From assembly GCA_963969595.1 (NCBI GenBank), contig OZ018409.1:17640975-17704974 (forward strand): a stretch of 64,000 bases of DNA, written 5' to 3'. The notes below the pieces were generated by a model. That model saw nothing but the letters and a program-made list of their open reading frames with translations, made no database searches and was not told where the DNA came from. Below, in pieces: positions 1 through 11,580 of this stretch. Position numbers and translations under genes: made by a program. The DNA comes from Neckera pumila (lineage: Eukaryota > Streptophyta > Bryopsida > Hypnales > Neckeraceae). Each line of letters begins with the position of its first letter. Position 1 is the stretch's first letter.

Positions 1-108
1 AGCATTCGCCTTTATTAACCCTAAGTGTTGGAACTGAAGATAGAAAGGTCATCTATTAAAGATCCTAATAAATTATAGTAACTCCTACTAAAAATTCCAT
101 TGATTCAT

Positions 109-660
109 TTAGAACATACTTTGAAAAGTGCACTTCATCCAATTTGTATTGATTGAAGACGTTGCAAGGAAGATCGAGTCATATATCACTGGAAAGAAGG
201 AAAAGGATTCTAATGAAAGGTACCATGATTTTGTAGACATCACGAGGGAACTGTAAATTTTTGAAATACCGAGCATTGGTGAATCCAAAACAGACCATAG
301 GCTCTCATGTACAGATTGTGTGCAACTTAGAGCCACAGGAATTGCTTTTGAGTAAGAGTTGCATTTTGATGTACTTACCTTAACCTAAATGAAGAACTTA
401 CTGCAACGGACCAACAGTGTAAGCCAAATGAACTGATGCCCAGGGATTGATTAAGTTTATTGCTAGAATTGCTGATGTCGAGTCAAGTTAACCCGAAGCT
501 GCAGATGCAAAGTTGTTCCCGTGCACGAGGTTCTGCCCTGTTGCATTTGGATGAAGGTAGGGTAACGCCATTGGCAGACCTAGCCTTGTCGCTGCACCTC
601 AACAAAACCAGAGCAACCATTCCAACAAAGTCAAAAGGATGACTTCTTTCACTCTCTTAA
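109..660 (+). other. Coding-like remnant, unidentified
   Basis: I see short stretches on the plus strand that read like protein but are broken. From about 160 a frame gives EDVARKIESYITGKKEKD and stays open to a TAA near 260, then stays open again to about 350. A second coding-like stretch (TDAQGLIKFIARIADVESS) lies near 433-490 and is interrupted by stops. No family is recognised. It may be a decayed gene or exons of one that begins left of the window. Neither splice sites nor a start codon could be placed with confidence. Confidence 0.2.
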
Positions 661-746
661 ACTCTATTTTCCACTCTCTAAGCTTTCAAGAAGTGATCAA
701 ACAAACCTTCAAAACACTACAGCTTGATCTCCTGTTCACAAGTTTC

Positions 747-1015
747 AAAATGCTTGAAAGTAAAGCACTCTACTGAAGCTCTGATTGAAAACTCTAAAGT
801 AGCGAAGTATCGCTACTAGCAAACTAAGGTTCTATATTTAATACTTCTTGTTCTTTGTGCAAGGATTATGTTATGAAAACAAGTTGATCACAAGAAGTTT
901 GAGCCAGGTGAAAAGTTGTTGCAAGATTGTCTGAATAGAGATCATTACAAACTCAGTAGCGCGGAATCATGTCGGGAAAAAAAATATAGCAAAACAAGTG
1001 CAATGTCATGTACAA
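747..1015. repeat. Direct repeat, copy 1, flanking the GDSL relic
   Basis: A segment beginning near TGCTTGAAAGTAAAGCACTC recurs at about 1,549-1,785 in the same orientation. The copies differ by a few small indels, for example the extra CGAAGTATCGCTACTAGC here. The two copies bracket the lipase fragment, so an older tandem duplication or an insertion between repeats is likely. Confidence 0.8.
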
Positions 1016-1099
1016 AATAAACTACGAACCATAGTTGGCACTAGACTTTGGCTAAACCAGGAATAGTAGTGTGATGTTCTTAACCAAGGCATACGACAG

Positions 1100-1432
1100 C
1101 TAAATGTAGGGGCTTGGTGACATACCCACAAAAGTTCTAACGAAGCAGCCATCTGTGATTCTTCCTGTAGCCGACCCGGTGTTGAAATCACGTCCATAAG
1201 GAGGGAAGTTGCTCTTGGCTATGGTGTCCAAGAAATTATTATTCCCTGCGTCAGTTGTAGAATCACCAAACAGAATGGGAGCCACAACTGGGACAGTAGA
1301 GACATTCCAGTCTGCTCTTTACTCGCTTGCTCGCACAGTAGCGACAATAGAACACTCAAACCACATGAAAACTAATGCAACAAACTTTATGTTTACCCAG
1401 CTCTTTATTTTTTATGTCAAATGGCTGAGCAT
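1100..1432 (-). pseudogene. GDSL esterase/lipase 5' fragment (relic)
   Basis: On the minus strand this reads as the N-terminus of a secreted plant GDSL esterase/lipase, a serine hydrolase family acting on cell-wall or cuticle esters. The block I GDS motif is clear (PILFGDSTTDAGNNNF), followed by the family signature SNFPPYGRDF and a TGR segment. An in-frame ATG at 1,432 leads into a hydrophobic signal-peptide-like stretch (KFVALVFMWF). That leader has two in-frame TAA codons, at 1,414-1,412 and 1,321-1,319. The frame ends at a stop at 1,100, where the protein should continue with blocks II, III and V (the catalytic Asp-x-x-His). Only about 60 of some 350 family residues are present. It is a dead gene fragment; alternatively it is a first exon whose leader is mis-joined by an unseen intron. 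Confidence 0.8.
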
Positions 1433-1548
1433 CCTAAAGTTAATGCAGATTAAAATATGGAGAGCACAGTGAAGCTCGCTCTAAACTGGAGAGTAGGATG
1501 AAGCTCTTCTTTACAAGTACACTTGACCCTCTCTAATGACACTGGCTT

Positions 1549-1785
1549 GAAAATGCTTGAAAGTAAAGCACTCTACTGAAGCTCTGATTGAAAACTCTAA
1601 AGTAGAAAGGTTCTATGCGTAATACTGCACGTTCCTGTGCAAGGATTATGCAATGAAAACAAGTTGATCACAAGAAGTTTGAGCCAGGTGAAAAATTGTT
1701 GCAAGAATGTCTAGATAGAGATCATTACAAACTCTGTAATGATCGGGAAAAAAAATATTGCAAAACCAGTGCAGTCTCATGAATT
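1549..1785. repeat. Direct repeat, copy 2
   Basis: Second copy of the segment at 747-1,015, on the other side of the GDSL relic. It leads directly into the GC-rich block at 1,786. Confidence 0.8.
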
Positions 1786-2060
1786 TTTCCTAATGCTGAA
1801 GAAGAAGGACGCGGTGGAAGGACTTCAAAGTCTTCCTCGAAAGCCTAAAAACGCGCATTGGATCACGTGGGCCGGCCATCATGCAGCGCAGATATTGGCA
1901 CAGTGTTTCGACAACACGGAGTAATAAATCAATGGGGATTCACCTTTTCTTTAATGCTAAAACTGACACAATGAAAGGACCGAACCTGGTGGAGCCAGCT
2001 CCAACTTCTGGGAAAAGCTTGGAAAATTTTGAGTTCCGCGAGACGTGTACCAGAGTAAAG
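1786..2060. repeat. GC-rich gene-like block, copy R1 (unit 1)
   Basis: This shares long near-identical stretches with 33,120-33,455 and 56,557-56,892 (for example GACGCGGTGGAAGGACTTC, GGGCCGGCCATCATGCAGCG and GAGCCAGCTCCAACTTC). It is more GC-rich than its surroundings and open in several frames. I could not choose the original coding strand or name the product. Homology with unit 2 begins here on the left side of the window. Confidence 0.75.
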
Positions 2061-4099
2061 GTACGTTCCCACTTGGCACTTGGTAACACTGGTTCTTAAA
2101 AGATAAGACCAGTGCAAGAAGACAAGAAGGCCTCTTTTTTATGCAAATGCATTTATTGCGCTCGTTCGGTAGAAATTTTGTCAATAAAAGTTACGCAGAG
2201 TTCACATATGCGGTACTACTACTTGTCCTGTGCGGCGGTCTTCCAGTCACGAAGCCAGAAGCTACAGTGTACATACTAAATTTCAATGATGCTCCCAAGC
2301 CAAAAACGTTGAATGGAGTATGCTATCGAAGATTTGCAACATATGACTTAGACAATCAATCATCTTATAATGAATCTGAGTACAGTAGATTTCCCATTTA
2401 AGTAAAAATAAACCATTAAAAAAAAACAGTAACAAAAACATGCAAGGATTGTGAGTCTCGAGCCATTCAAATTGATGATCAACGAGGGATTTTGAAGTCA
2501 GTTACATTAGCGACAGATGATTGGTGCCATGACGCATGTTTGCGTATTCATTGTTCATGTTTGGCGAGGAAGATTTGTTACAGACTCAGTTTCAATCATC
2601 CAAGTCTCCAACTTATTATAATTTACCTCTCCAAACTTGCAAGGCTGCTACCGATTCTTCGTGTTCTTCTAATCAGCACTTGGATTTGGCCTTCTCATAG
2701 GTTGTGAGCCAGTCACAGTCCTACACATTAGCACACACTTGGATGTTCAGTAAATGATTTGCAACCCAGGAAGGAGTAACTTACAAAGCCATGTCGCTAA
2801 TTTTTTCAAAGATTCTACAAGATCATGTGCACTTCAATACTCTCTTATTCATTAGTACTTAATCGAATGACCGGTTTCATCACTTTTCAGATCAAGTTCT
2901 CTTACGCCTTGTGAAACTCGTCGAAGGGCAGATTAATTGCACAATGGAAAAATTTCGTGTGCATACTCTCTACCTGAAGAGTTTGTATCACTGTCAATTA
3001 CAGACAACTTTCTTTTGTGACCATGAACTGTTCAAATATTAATTCAGGTATTCAAAATCTGTAAGGCTCGATGGAAGGTAGGGCTCTTTGAATTCAGGTA
3101 TTCTGAACTTGATTTGTGTGGGTGTTGCGCAAGCAAATGGATGTGTACACAAGTCCGCACACCTGGACGTCGAAACGCCTTTCACCCAGCCGATTTCATA
3201 AACACGATTCAAATCAAGATACAATAGGAACCCTCAAATTGTGTTTCTCACTCAATAACTCATGCTCCGTAAACACCACAAGTTCAATTTCTCACTCCCA
3301 ACAGGATCTGAGTGCTCTTCTTTTTCGCCGGTCTTAAGCGAGCGATCCTATGTAATGCGGCACCCACAGGGCCAATAAGGTAACTACACCTAAAATCAAC
3401 CGTGTTCTAATTGCGACCCCTATCTAGAAAGGATTGACATGTTGCTTGAAGTATGTTCTACTGTCAATGATGAGTTAGGTAGGCTTAGTTGGTTGCTTTA
3501 AGAACATACTTCCTTAGATAAGAGCGCGCAACAGTTTCTAAAATCCACGTTTTCAAAAGATACAGAAGCATTTAATACCAATGACTTTGGTAGTGGTGGG
3601 CCAAAGTTTGCAAATGATTTAATAGTAGTAATACCGCTCTTGCCTCCCTGTCACATTGTATGCCATGTAGGTTCAGTGGATACCAAGCAACGCAGGTGAG
3701 AATGCGATGTAAATTTGACAGTTAATAGCGCATGCTAAGACCTCTAATGAGACCAAGTGGGAACGTACTTTAAATCATTTCGTTATGTATCTAGCAAGTA
3801 ACCGTTACTTACAATATGATGAGATATAATTTTACTTTTCAAAGTTAAGCCAACTCATGTGCCAAACACCCGGTGTCAAGGTAGGGAAATTTCTAAAAAA
3901 GTCCCTCGAGTCACAGAAGGACCCCCTTGTAACTAAAAAACCAAGTGAGGAAGTGAGAAGTTGACCAATTCCGCAGTGCCTAAGGTATCAAGCTTTGAGT
4001 GCCTTGAGAAATCCAAAAAATACGAAGAAATAAAATGCATCATCAAATTTTAAGTGATTGCCATCATGTAGAAAATTGTAGAAAATTGTAGTTTTTTTT
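2061..4099. other. Spacer without a recognised gene
   Basis: Only short frames are present, including an 86-codon plus-strand frame at 2,141-2,401 that resembles nothing I know. The stretch from about 3,800 to 4,030 is homologous to 37,020-37,240 in unit 2 and contains the AAGGTAGG octamer near 3,880. Confidence 0.6.
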
Positions 4100-4784
4100 T
4101 AAATGTTTTTTTCTCAAAGATCATGTTTTTGTCTACGTTTGAAGCTATGATTCATTCTATTTGAACTCATAATGAGAAAGTTATAGACAATCTTGTTTTT
4201 TAGGCAATCTAGCATCTTCTTCAAAAAACACACTTATAGAATTCAGTTTTGACTGCAATTTTCAAATTTTTTCAAATTTTCTTTTTGAAAAAGGTTAGGT
4301 TTGTTTGCAAGACCAATCCCACCATTGGGATTATGGGTGTTTTATTTTCACCTAAGACCTATTAACAATTACGTCTTTCATTCAATTTTGGACCTACTTC
4401 TACTTAATAATTTTTTTATATGTGAAAATCAAATTTTGACATTCTAAATTTTTTTTTCCCATCTCTCAACTTTAATGTTCAGAATAAAAAAAAAATAACC
4501 CAAAGGTGTGTAGTGCAAAAAAAATCTACAAATGGCCGTCAAATTCATCTGAAATTGTAGGCCACCATTCAATTTTTTTTTTTTTCCAACTTCAAATGCT
4601 AATATCTTCCAATCCGTACGGTCAAACTTCATTAAATTCTTACCACATATTCTAAGACAAGTGAAGTGTAAGATCCTACAATTAGATCCTAAAAAAATTC
4701 TTTTGGGTTTCTTGAGTGATCGCAACAGAAATGACAGTTTTCAGTGGATTTAGAGCCAGAAAATGCCTTGGGGGCGTTTAGGGA
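4100..4784 (-). mobile_element. TTAA-flanked element, copy G (truncated)
   Basis: This is an inverted, decayed member of the 0.9-kb TTAA family. Its interior matches 39,340-39,970 (for example the TTATAGACAATCTTGTTTTT region). Its right end reads GGGA before a TTAA at 4,785-4,788, where complete copies read GGGG-TTAA. The left end is missing. In unit 2 the equivalent site (37,399-37,406) carries uninterrupted TTAA sequence followed by the same CTATTGCCAATGAG flank, consistent with insertion at TTAA in unit 1. Confidence 0.7.
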
Positions 4785-4788
4785 TTAA

Positions 4789-5650
4789 GTAACTATTGCC
4801 AATGAGTACCTGCTATTTTATGTTTTGACTGTGCAAACCAAAACAGTGTAGCCAGAGAGCATGCGCTTGAAATAGGCTTGTTGTGGAGTCACACAGTCGC
4901 AGGCCAGGACCTCCGACCTTATCCTGATCACCACTTCACCAGTATGATCTTGATGGTACTCATGGTCCAGCGCAGGTCCCTGCAACAAATTAACAATCTC
5001 CTCTAAAATTCGAACAGCATGCCAACTTCCACACAACAGCACTGAAACAGAGTACCAGCTTTCCCGGAAGACAGCAGCGACAGCCCCCTGCGAAGAACTC
5101 GAGAAGCAAAGCAAAGAAATGGTGAAGGGCCGGCAAGAAGGACGCGGTTGAAGCACTCAATTTAGAAAGTCTTCCTCGAAAGTCTGACAATGAAACGCGC
5201 ACTGATCAGGAGGGCCGGCCATCGTGGAGCTCAGATATTAGCTCAATGTTTGGAGTATAATAATGCGGGGATTCACCATTTCTTTAATGCTAGAAACTGA
5301 CGCAATGAAAGGCCAGCTCTAACTCCCCCCCACACACATGGGAAAACTCAGAAAATTTAAGTTCCTATTTGGAATCAGGGACTGATGTTTAGCTGCATTG
5401 TGATGCAGCTCAAAACTCAAAAAGGGACCACTCAAAAATAAGGGCTGAATTTTACTTTCATCATGTCGGCGGCCCTGAGCATCTTGAAATTAGGCAATTG
5501 GGCTGAAAGCATAACATTCAGTAGCTCTACAGTGATGGTGTGGTATATTCCACACCCCAACAGTGTTTCATCAGTAACTATTGATGAATTAGACAGGTGG
5601 AGGATGTAGAGGCACACCATCACTGTAGAACCAAGGCAACATCAACACAT
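4789..5650. repeat. GC-rich gene-like block, copy R2 (unit 1)
   Basis: Homologous to 37,405-38,121 in unit 2 and more distantly to R1. Both strands have frames of 60-112 codons, but indels against the unit-2 copy shift all of them, so none looks maintained. The palindrome-like GTGGTGTGGTATATTCCACACC near 5,538 is not found in the other copies. Confidence 0.65.
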
Positions 5651-5666
5651 GTTACTTAATGCTATG

Positions 5667-5900
5667 AGGTAGGAGATCCATAAGGTGACCATTTACTTAG
5701 CAACTCATTAGTAATTTTGGGGTAGGGAGCAGTTTGACTTCTTTATAACATTCCTCAATAGATTTTCCTTGAAAGATAAATGGAATTGGCATATAATCCA
5801 AGTTGTTTCATAGTTTTTGGATCTTTGTAGAATGAGGTATGAATTTTGAAGTTGCAAATCAAACTAGACTTGAAAACCGTTCACTCTATAATATGGTCAT
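5667..5900. mobile_element. AGGTAGGAG-end MITE fragment (unit 1)
   Basis: It begins with AGGTAGGAGATC. It then matches 38,122 onward (unit 2) and 60,536 onward (unit 3), and more loosely the 312-bp MITE at 31,254-31,565 (shared stretch around ATTTTCCTTGAAAGAYAAATGGAA). No opposite end was found, so it is a fragment or a related longer element. Confidence 0.45.
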
Positions 5901-6078
5901 TCATGGTAAATTGATGAAAGAAATATGTATAGGTTGGTTGAAGATTTAGGCAAGGTTGATAATGGATGCTCCAGTCTTGAAAAGGAGAGATACATGTGCT
6001 ATTCAAAGGGATATATGACAACACTTTGTGTCAAAATCTCAAATAAGCATGTGTAATTTGGGCATATGAAGTAGAAAA

Positions 6079-6135
6079 GTTGGTCTAGAATTTATTAGAT
6101 AAGGAGTTCTAGTTGGTCTAGAATTTATTAGATAA
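6079..6135. repeat. 25-bp direct repeat at a deletion junction
   Basis: AGTTGGTCTAGAATTTATTA plus five more bases occurs twice, 32 bp apart. The second copy sits exactly where unit 1 lacks the roughly 1.95 kb found in unit 2 at 38,642-40,593. It looks like templated filler left by end-joining repair. Confidence 0.6.
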
Positions 6136-7424
6136 AGAGAGAAACAAAAAGTATTACATTTCATCTTTGTGATCGGTTTATGGTGACAAAAACTTCTAAA
6201 ATTATGAAATGGAAATGCATTTTACACCCCTTCACATAAGGTGCTGATCTGCATTGGAATGGGAAAATTGAACAAAAAGCCCAATTGATGAGAGTATTTA
6301 GATCAATCAATGGTCCACCAATTCACATGCACTATATATTTATATCCTGTATTTGTCTTGTTGCATGAATGTCATGTAAATTTTGGTCTCACACTTCTAT
6401 TACATCAATTGCACTCACCGTTGACACCTCTTCTAGCCTATCATTTATATAAACTCCAATTCAATACTGTACAAAATGAACCTCCATAAGATCAAAATAT
6501 GGGAATTCTAACCTTGCCAATGCACCATGTATTAACATAGCTAATAAATCCCCATGTTTTAATTTATAATCAACCTTTTCTCTTTCACATGTATACATAG
6601 ATTCAAGCGTGAACTAGAGTTAGCATATACTTAGACACTTTGAACTTAAAGTAGGAGATTACTTTCTTGAGGTACTCATCAACTCTTCATTTGAAGATTG
6701 ATTGTGTGGGATGGACTAAATTGGATGCATAATTGGATGCAATTAAACACGTTCCCACGTTGTTGGTGTTGCAAAACGCACCTATGCAAAATAGACCTTC
6801 TTCACAGCACACATGCCTTGTTTCCAAATAGCTTGCCAAAGGATTGGTTAGCCAAGCACAAAATAATTTGGATGATGCACGAAACACTTGTATTATTTTC
6901 TGTCATACATTGTGTGTTGACTAGTTTTTTGGCCATAAATTTTACTTTTGACTCCAAATGAATCAAAAGTCATAAATAAGGTTCCTAAGACCATTATACA
7001 CCTTGTCTAGTTTTTTGGAATTTTCAAAAAATGTTTTACTATTTAATAATTGCCCCCAATTTTATGTCACATTTGCCAATTTGGGGGGCTTGGAATAAAG
7101 TAGTACTTTCAAAAATGAATTTGGAGCTGAAATTTAGAGCAGATGATCTTGTGTTATACTTTTATCTACAACCCAAAAGATTTCTAAAAATAGTTAATTC
7201 AATGTTGTGTAGATGTGTACAAAGTAAGCCTCTTTTTACTTGCATTTCAAAACATGTAAAAATTATTTACTAAATATTGATTTCCTAATCTAAAACTACA
7301 CCAAAATAAATCATGAGTACTGTTGTGAAATGCAACAAATATTGATAGGTGTTTTGTGCAATCACCCATTTTACAAAAATTTCAGCTCAAATTTTAGCTC
7401 AATGTCAGCAAACAAGCAAACTTT
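6136..7424. other. Spacer shared with unit 2
   Basis: Collinear with 40,594-41,723 at roughly 93-96% identity by eye, to about 7,264. From 7,265 to 7,424 the sequence is found in unit 1 only. Frames of 66-96 codons occur but are not kept open in the unit-2 copy. No gene is recognised. Confidence 0.6.
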
Positions 7425-7454
7425 TACTACAAGAAAACGGGTATTTTATGATTG

Positions 7455-8485
7455 CAAAAATATGACTGAAGATGACTGGCAACTACTCGCAATCATATTC
7501 TTGGAGGCCAATACCTTAGTGAAAAATACAGCTGCAGAATATGACTGCCTTTCATTTTTTGGCCTTGTACCTCATAGGCGTATACTATACGCTCGTTGGG
7601 AATGCCAAAATACTTTGTAGGAAACGACACGAAACATGTTTGGAAATGTCAAGTCATATTGCAAGTCATATTTTTGTTGGAGTCATATTTTGCAGTCATA
7701 TCTCCATAGTCGAGACATTTTTTTCTTTTGGGGCAGCCCAGGGGACACATGGGCGGACAGTCGTATTTTTGCGTTAGTCATATTTTGCAGTCATTTTTCC
7801 ATAGTAGTGACATTTTTTTTTCCCTTTTGGGACAACCAAGGGAAATTTGGGTGTGTAGTCATATTTTTGCCTTAGTCATTTTTACAGTCATATTTTTTTA
7901 ACAATCATATTTTGTAGTTATATTTTGTTGTTAGTAAATTTTATTTCTTCTGGGGCATACTAAGGAAAAGGTGTGCAATCTAAGATGGCCCTCTTGTATT
8001 TCTTTGGGTATAAGTGTGACTTGATTTCATGATTGCCTATTAAAAAAATAAAATAAAATTTTGTATATTGTGTCCATTACAAGAATTGGCAACCAATAAT
8101 TTGGGGTGGCATATGTTTATATTTTAACTAATTTGTTTCAAATTTCAGATAGCCTATAGAAAATTTGGGCTGAAAAGTTGTTTGGAGAGTATCCAGTTAT
8201 ATTTTTGCCTCAATTATATTTTGTAGTCATATTTTTTTGTTAGTCACATTTTGTAATCACACTTTTTGGTAGCCATTTCTTTTCTTTGGGGGCAAGGAAA
8301 AGGTGAGCAATCTATGATGTCCCTCTTGTAATTTGGCCATTAAGGTCATTCCTTTGAGTGTAGGTGTGGCTCTATTTCGTGGCTATTAAAAAAACATTAT
8401 TTTTTTGGGGGTAATGTAACACCTATAGAACTAGCATCAAATAATTTGGTAAGGCATATGTTTATATTTTAATTAATATTTTTAA
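7455..8485. repeat. Left subterminal array, AGTCATATTTT
   Basis: More than a dozen copies of AGTCATATTTT and variants lie here, set in larger degenerate tandem units. One is about 100 bp (CATTTTTTTCTTTTGGGRCARCC at 7,719 and 7,811). Another is about 340 bp (GGAAAAGGTGYGCAATCTA at 7,963 and 8,296). Confidence 0.7.
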
Positions 8486-9359
8486 AATTTTCATAGGACT
8501 TAGAAGGGAAGTAGAGAGGAATAAAGCAATTAACAACAACAGATAATTACATTTTTTTAAGGATTTAGGGGGAAATTAGAGAGGAATTAAAGCCTGTGAA
8601 CAAACTATAACACTAAAGCAGTACCAAATCTAAAAATCCAGGTTAGAAAACGGGCTTGCCTTTTCCCACTATTGGGACTTGTTGTGAGGTTGATGATTGT
8701 GATACAAATTGAAAGCTAATTAGATTGATTAATACAAAGTGAAATCTAATACATTTAATCTAATGATGTAGATTGAAAGTTGTAGAGTTTAGAAAAAACA
8801 CTTGAAGCTTGGAAAAACTCTACTCTACTCACTTGAAGCTTTGGGCATAGTTAAAAGACTAATTTGATCCCCTTATAGAGGTTTGACTATGTCTTAATAA
8901 ATTAGAGTTGTTGATTATAATACGCATATTTGACTAAATGGAGTTTTAAAGTCTTAAGTATATACTTAATTAGCACTTATGAGGTTTATGTCATTACAAT
9001 TGTTTGATTTATAAATAATTAGAAATTAATTAGTAAAAATAGAAGTCAAAGATTTTCATTCTAAATTATTCCAAAAAATTAAGGAAGAAAAGGAAAAATA
9101 TAGAAAATAATTTAGAAAAAATCAAGAGGGGGAAGTAGAAAGAAATAGGTTGAAAGAGAAGAATAAGATCATAGATAGAATTTATACAACTTGTTATAAA
9201 AGTCATTATTTAAGTTGTATACACAAGGACACCATAAATGCAACAAAAATGGATCAATGCAAGACTCATGTGAGCTTAGCAAATTTTCAAATTTTAGTCA
9301 ATCTGAAATTGTAGTGTAAATAGAGGCAAATGGATAGGTTAAGTTCACATTGAAGAAGT
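8486..9359. other. AT-rich interior, no gene seen
   Basis: Holds a diverged direct repeat of about 30 bp (TAGAGAGGAATAAAGC at 8,511 and TAGAGAGGAATTAAAGC at 8,577). Otherwise it is AT-rich with no frame of note and is absent from unit 2. Confidence 0.5.
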
Positions 9360-11580
9360 ATAGGAGACAATTTGACGTTGTGAACATATTGCAAAGGAGG
9401 CAAATGGTCAAGATTGTGAAAGAGACAAATTAACTTGGTGCCGCTTAGGTTCCTGTTTGCTTTTGGGACCGGAGGCTTATATTATTAGATTTCCATTTTC
9501 TTCTCCCTTTCCAGTTTAAACTCTAGTGCGTCAAGTTGTCGTGTTGATACTGAGCTATTTCCTAAGCTTTAATATATATACAAAGTGTCATTGCAATTCT
9601 TGTATATGTTTCCTGTGTGTGTGTCTATAGTCTAGTGATTGGATTAATTGAGTGTGCATTTTTCACAATCAAGATCCAGTACTTGGATCCTCTGAATTGT
9701 TTGGGAAGAAATAAAGTGTGTAAGTATCCAATGATTGGACTTTTTAACTTGTGTGTGTGACAAATTGATTGTTACAAATTGTCTTTGAATAAGTTGCTAG
9801 TTGTAATGGAATATTAGTATTGTTCATAATTTGGTTGAATTACGGTGTTTCACTGACTAACTGAATAATTATCCAGCGAATTGACTAGACTGAACAAATT
9901 GAAGTGTCAGAATTTGGTATGAATTAGGAAGTGGTTATACAACAACCATGTGTGTTACAAATTGTCGATGTTGATATGTGTGTGATCAGAGTATGGTCTA
10001 TAAGTTGTGAGCAAAAGAAGTGTTAAGCAAATTGTTTGTGTATGTGTCAAAAGAGAAGATGAAGACTTAGATAGGCATCTGATAAATTGTAATTTGAAAT
10101 TGTTGAATTAAGACTATTAGTCATTGTGAAATGGATTTGTATGCTTGTGTGAATGTTTGCTTGTGATGAGCTTTGTGAGACAATTTGACAACTTAGAGTA
10201 GTTTGCCACGGTGAATTAGTTGTCTGAATTTGTCACAGGGTGGGAGGAAATTACAAATTGTCTGCGAGTGGTTTTCCATCCTTGAATTGCTGAAGATGAA
10301 GCAAATGGTTGCTCCGGAAGACGGAGCGGTTGCTGCGAGGAAAAGCAGGCCAGACAAATTGATGTGGAGTTGTTAGACCTCCAGGCGAGAGGTGAGTAGC
10401 TTTAAGTTGGTGAGAACTTGTTTCTACAATTTGCCGGACAAATTGTGCAGTTACAAATTTGAGCTGTGACTTGGTAAGAGATTCTTGATTGATTACAATT
10501 GGACTTAATTAATGTTGAGAGTATTAATTAGATGATGTAAATTCATATTTTGAGAAAGGCAATTTGTAGAATATGATTTGCACGCCTTTGTGATGCAAAT
10601 TGTCAGTATGTTACAAGAGACAAATTGTTTGAGTATATTGTGTAAATAATTAGAGAGATAAAAGAAAGACATAAGAAGTATTCAACTTGTGAGGCAAAGA
10701 GATTTAGTAAATTAAAAACAATTAGTTTTATCAATGATAATTGACTCAAACAACTATTCATGTTGGATATGAACATTTAAACTCACCTGTGAATTGGAGA
10801 ACAAGTCGCAGGTTAACAGCAAATTGACAATTTGTTGGATGATCAAGGAGCAGAATTACTGAGATTACTGTGGTTTGTGTGTGTTTGCTATATGGAAATT
10901 GTTGTCTTTTAGATTGCTTTGGAAATGAACTTAACAATTTAAATGCGTATAAATAAAATGTCTAATTGAATTACTTTTAATTGATTGTCCGATTTACAGA
11001 ATAGAGAGAGTGAATCCAAAAATTCAACATAGTAAGAGTTAGGCAAATTGTTTTAGACTTGAAAATTGACCTAATGGTAACTGGTTGGTTCACGGACAAT
11101 TTGCCTTACCAAGGGAATGTGCGTATGTTTATTATGCTGAAGTTGTAGTGTCTAAAGGTGTCGTCGGTTAACAGCGACCAACCAGTTGAAGACAAATTGT
11201 TATGAACCTTGAGAGAACAATAACTCAGTCTATTAGTTAAAAAGAACTTAGTAACTAAATGGTAATCAGTGAAGTCCTTGTGGATTAATAGCTTGGTCTT
11301 TGACAAATTGTTGAGATTGTGCAGAAGGAGAAGGAACAAAAATGCATTGCAATCCTTCCCTCCTTGCATGTAGTCAAAGACAAATTGCCACTGAATTGAG
11401 ACCAATTTGTTACTCATGATAATTTAGTGATTAGGCTAAATAAATAGTGACTGGTCAAATTGCCTGGGTAAAGAAAATAACCAGTAATTAAGGAGTCTAT
11501 GTATGATTGCTGATATATCTATGCTATATAAATATTGCACTAAGTTCTAGATCATGCATGACAAATTGTTGAGCATTCCT
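9360..11580. repeat. Dispersed ACAAATTG motif cluster
   Basis: About 25 occurrences of CAAATTG or its complement lie in 2.2 kb, mostly as GACAAATTGT or TTACAAATTGT, in both orientations and at irregular spacing averaging about 85 bp. Examples are near 9,759, 9,774, 9,956, 10,253, 10,438, 10,620, 10,822, 11,192, 11,301, 11,380 and 11,561. The spacing fits neither a tandem repeat nor a reading frame. It may be a set of protein-binding sites belonging to the element. Confidence 0.65.

Noticed and set aside
9360..10260. Possible LTR retrotransposon (TTTCCTGTGTGTG and AGGGTGGGAGG stretches)
   Set aside because: No paired LTRs, primer-binding site or pol frame could be found.
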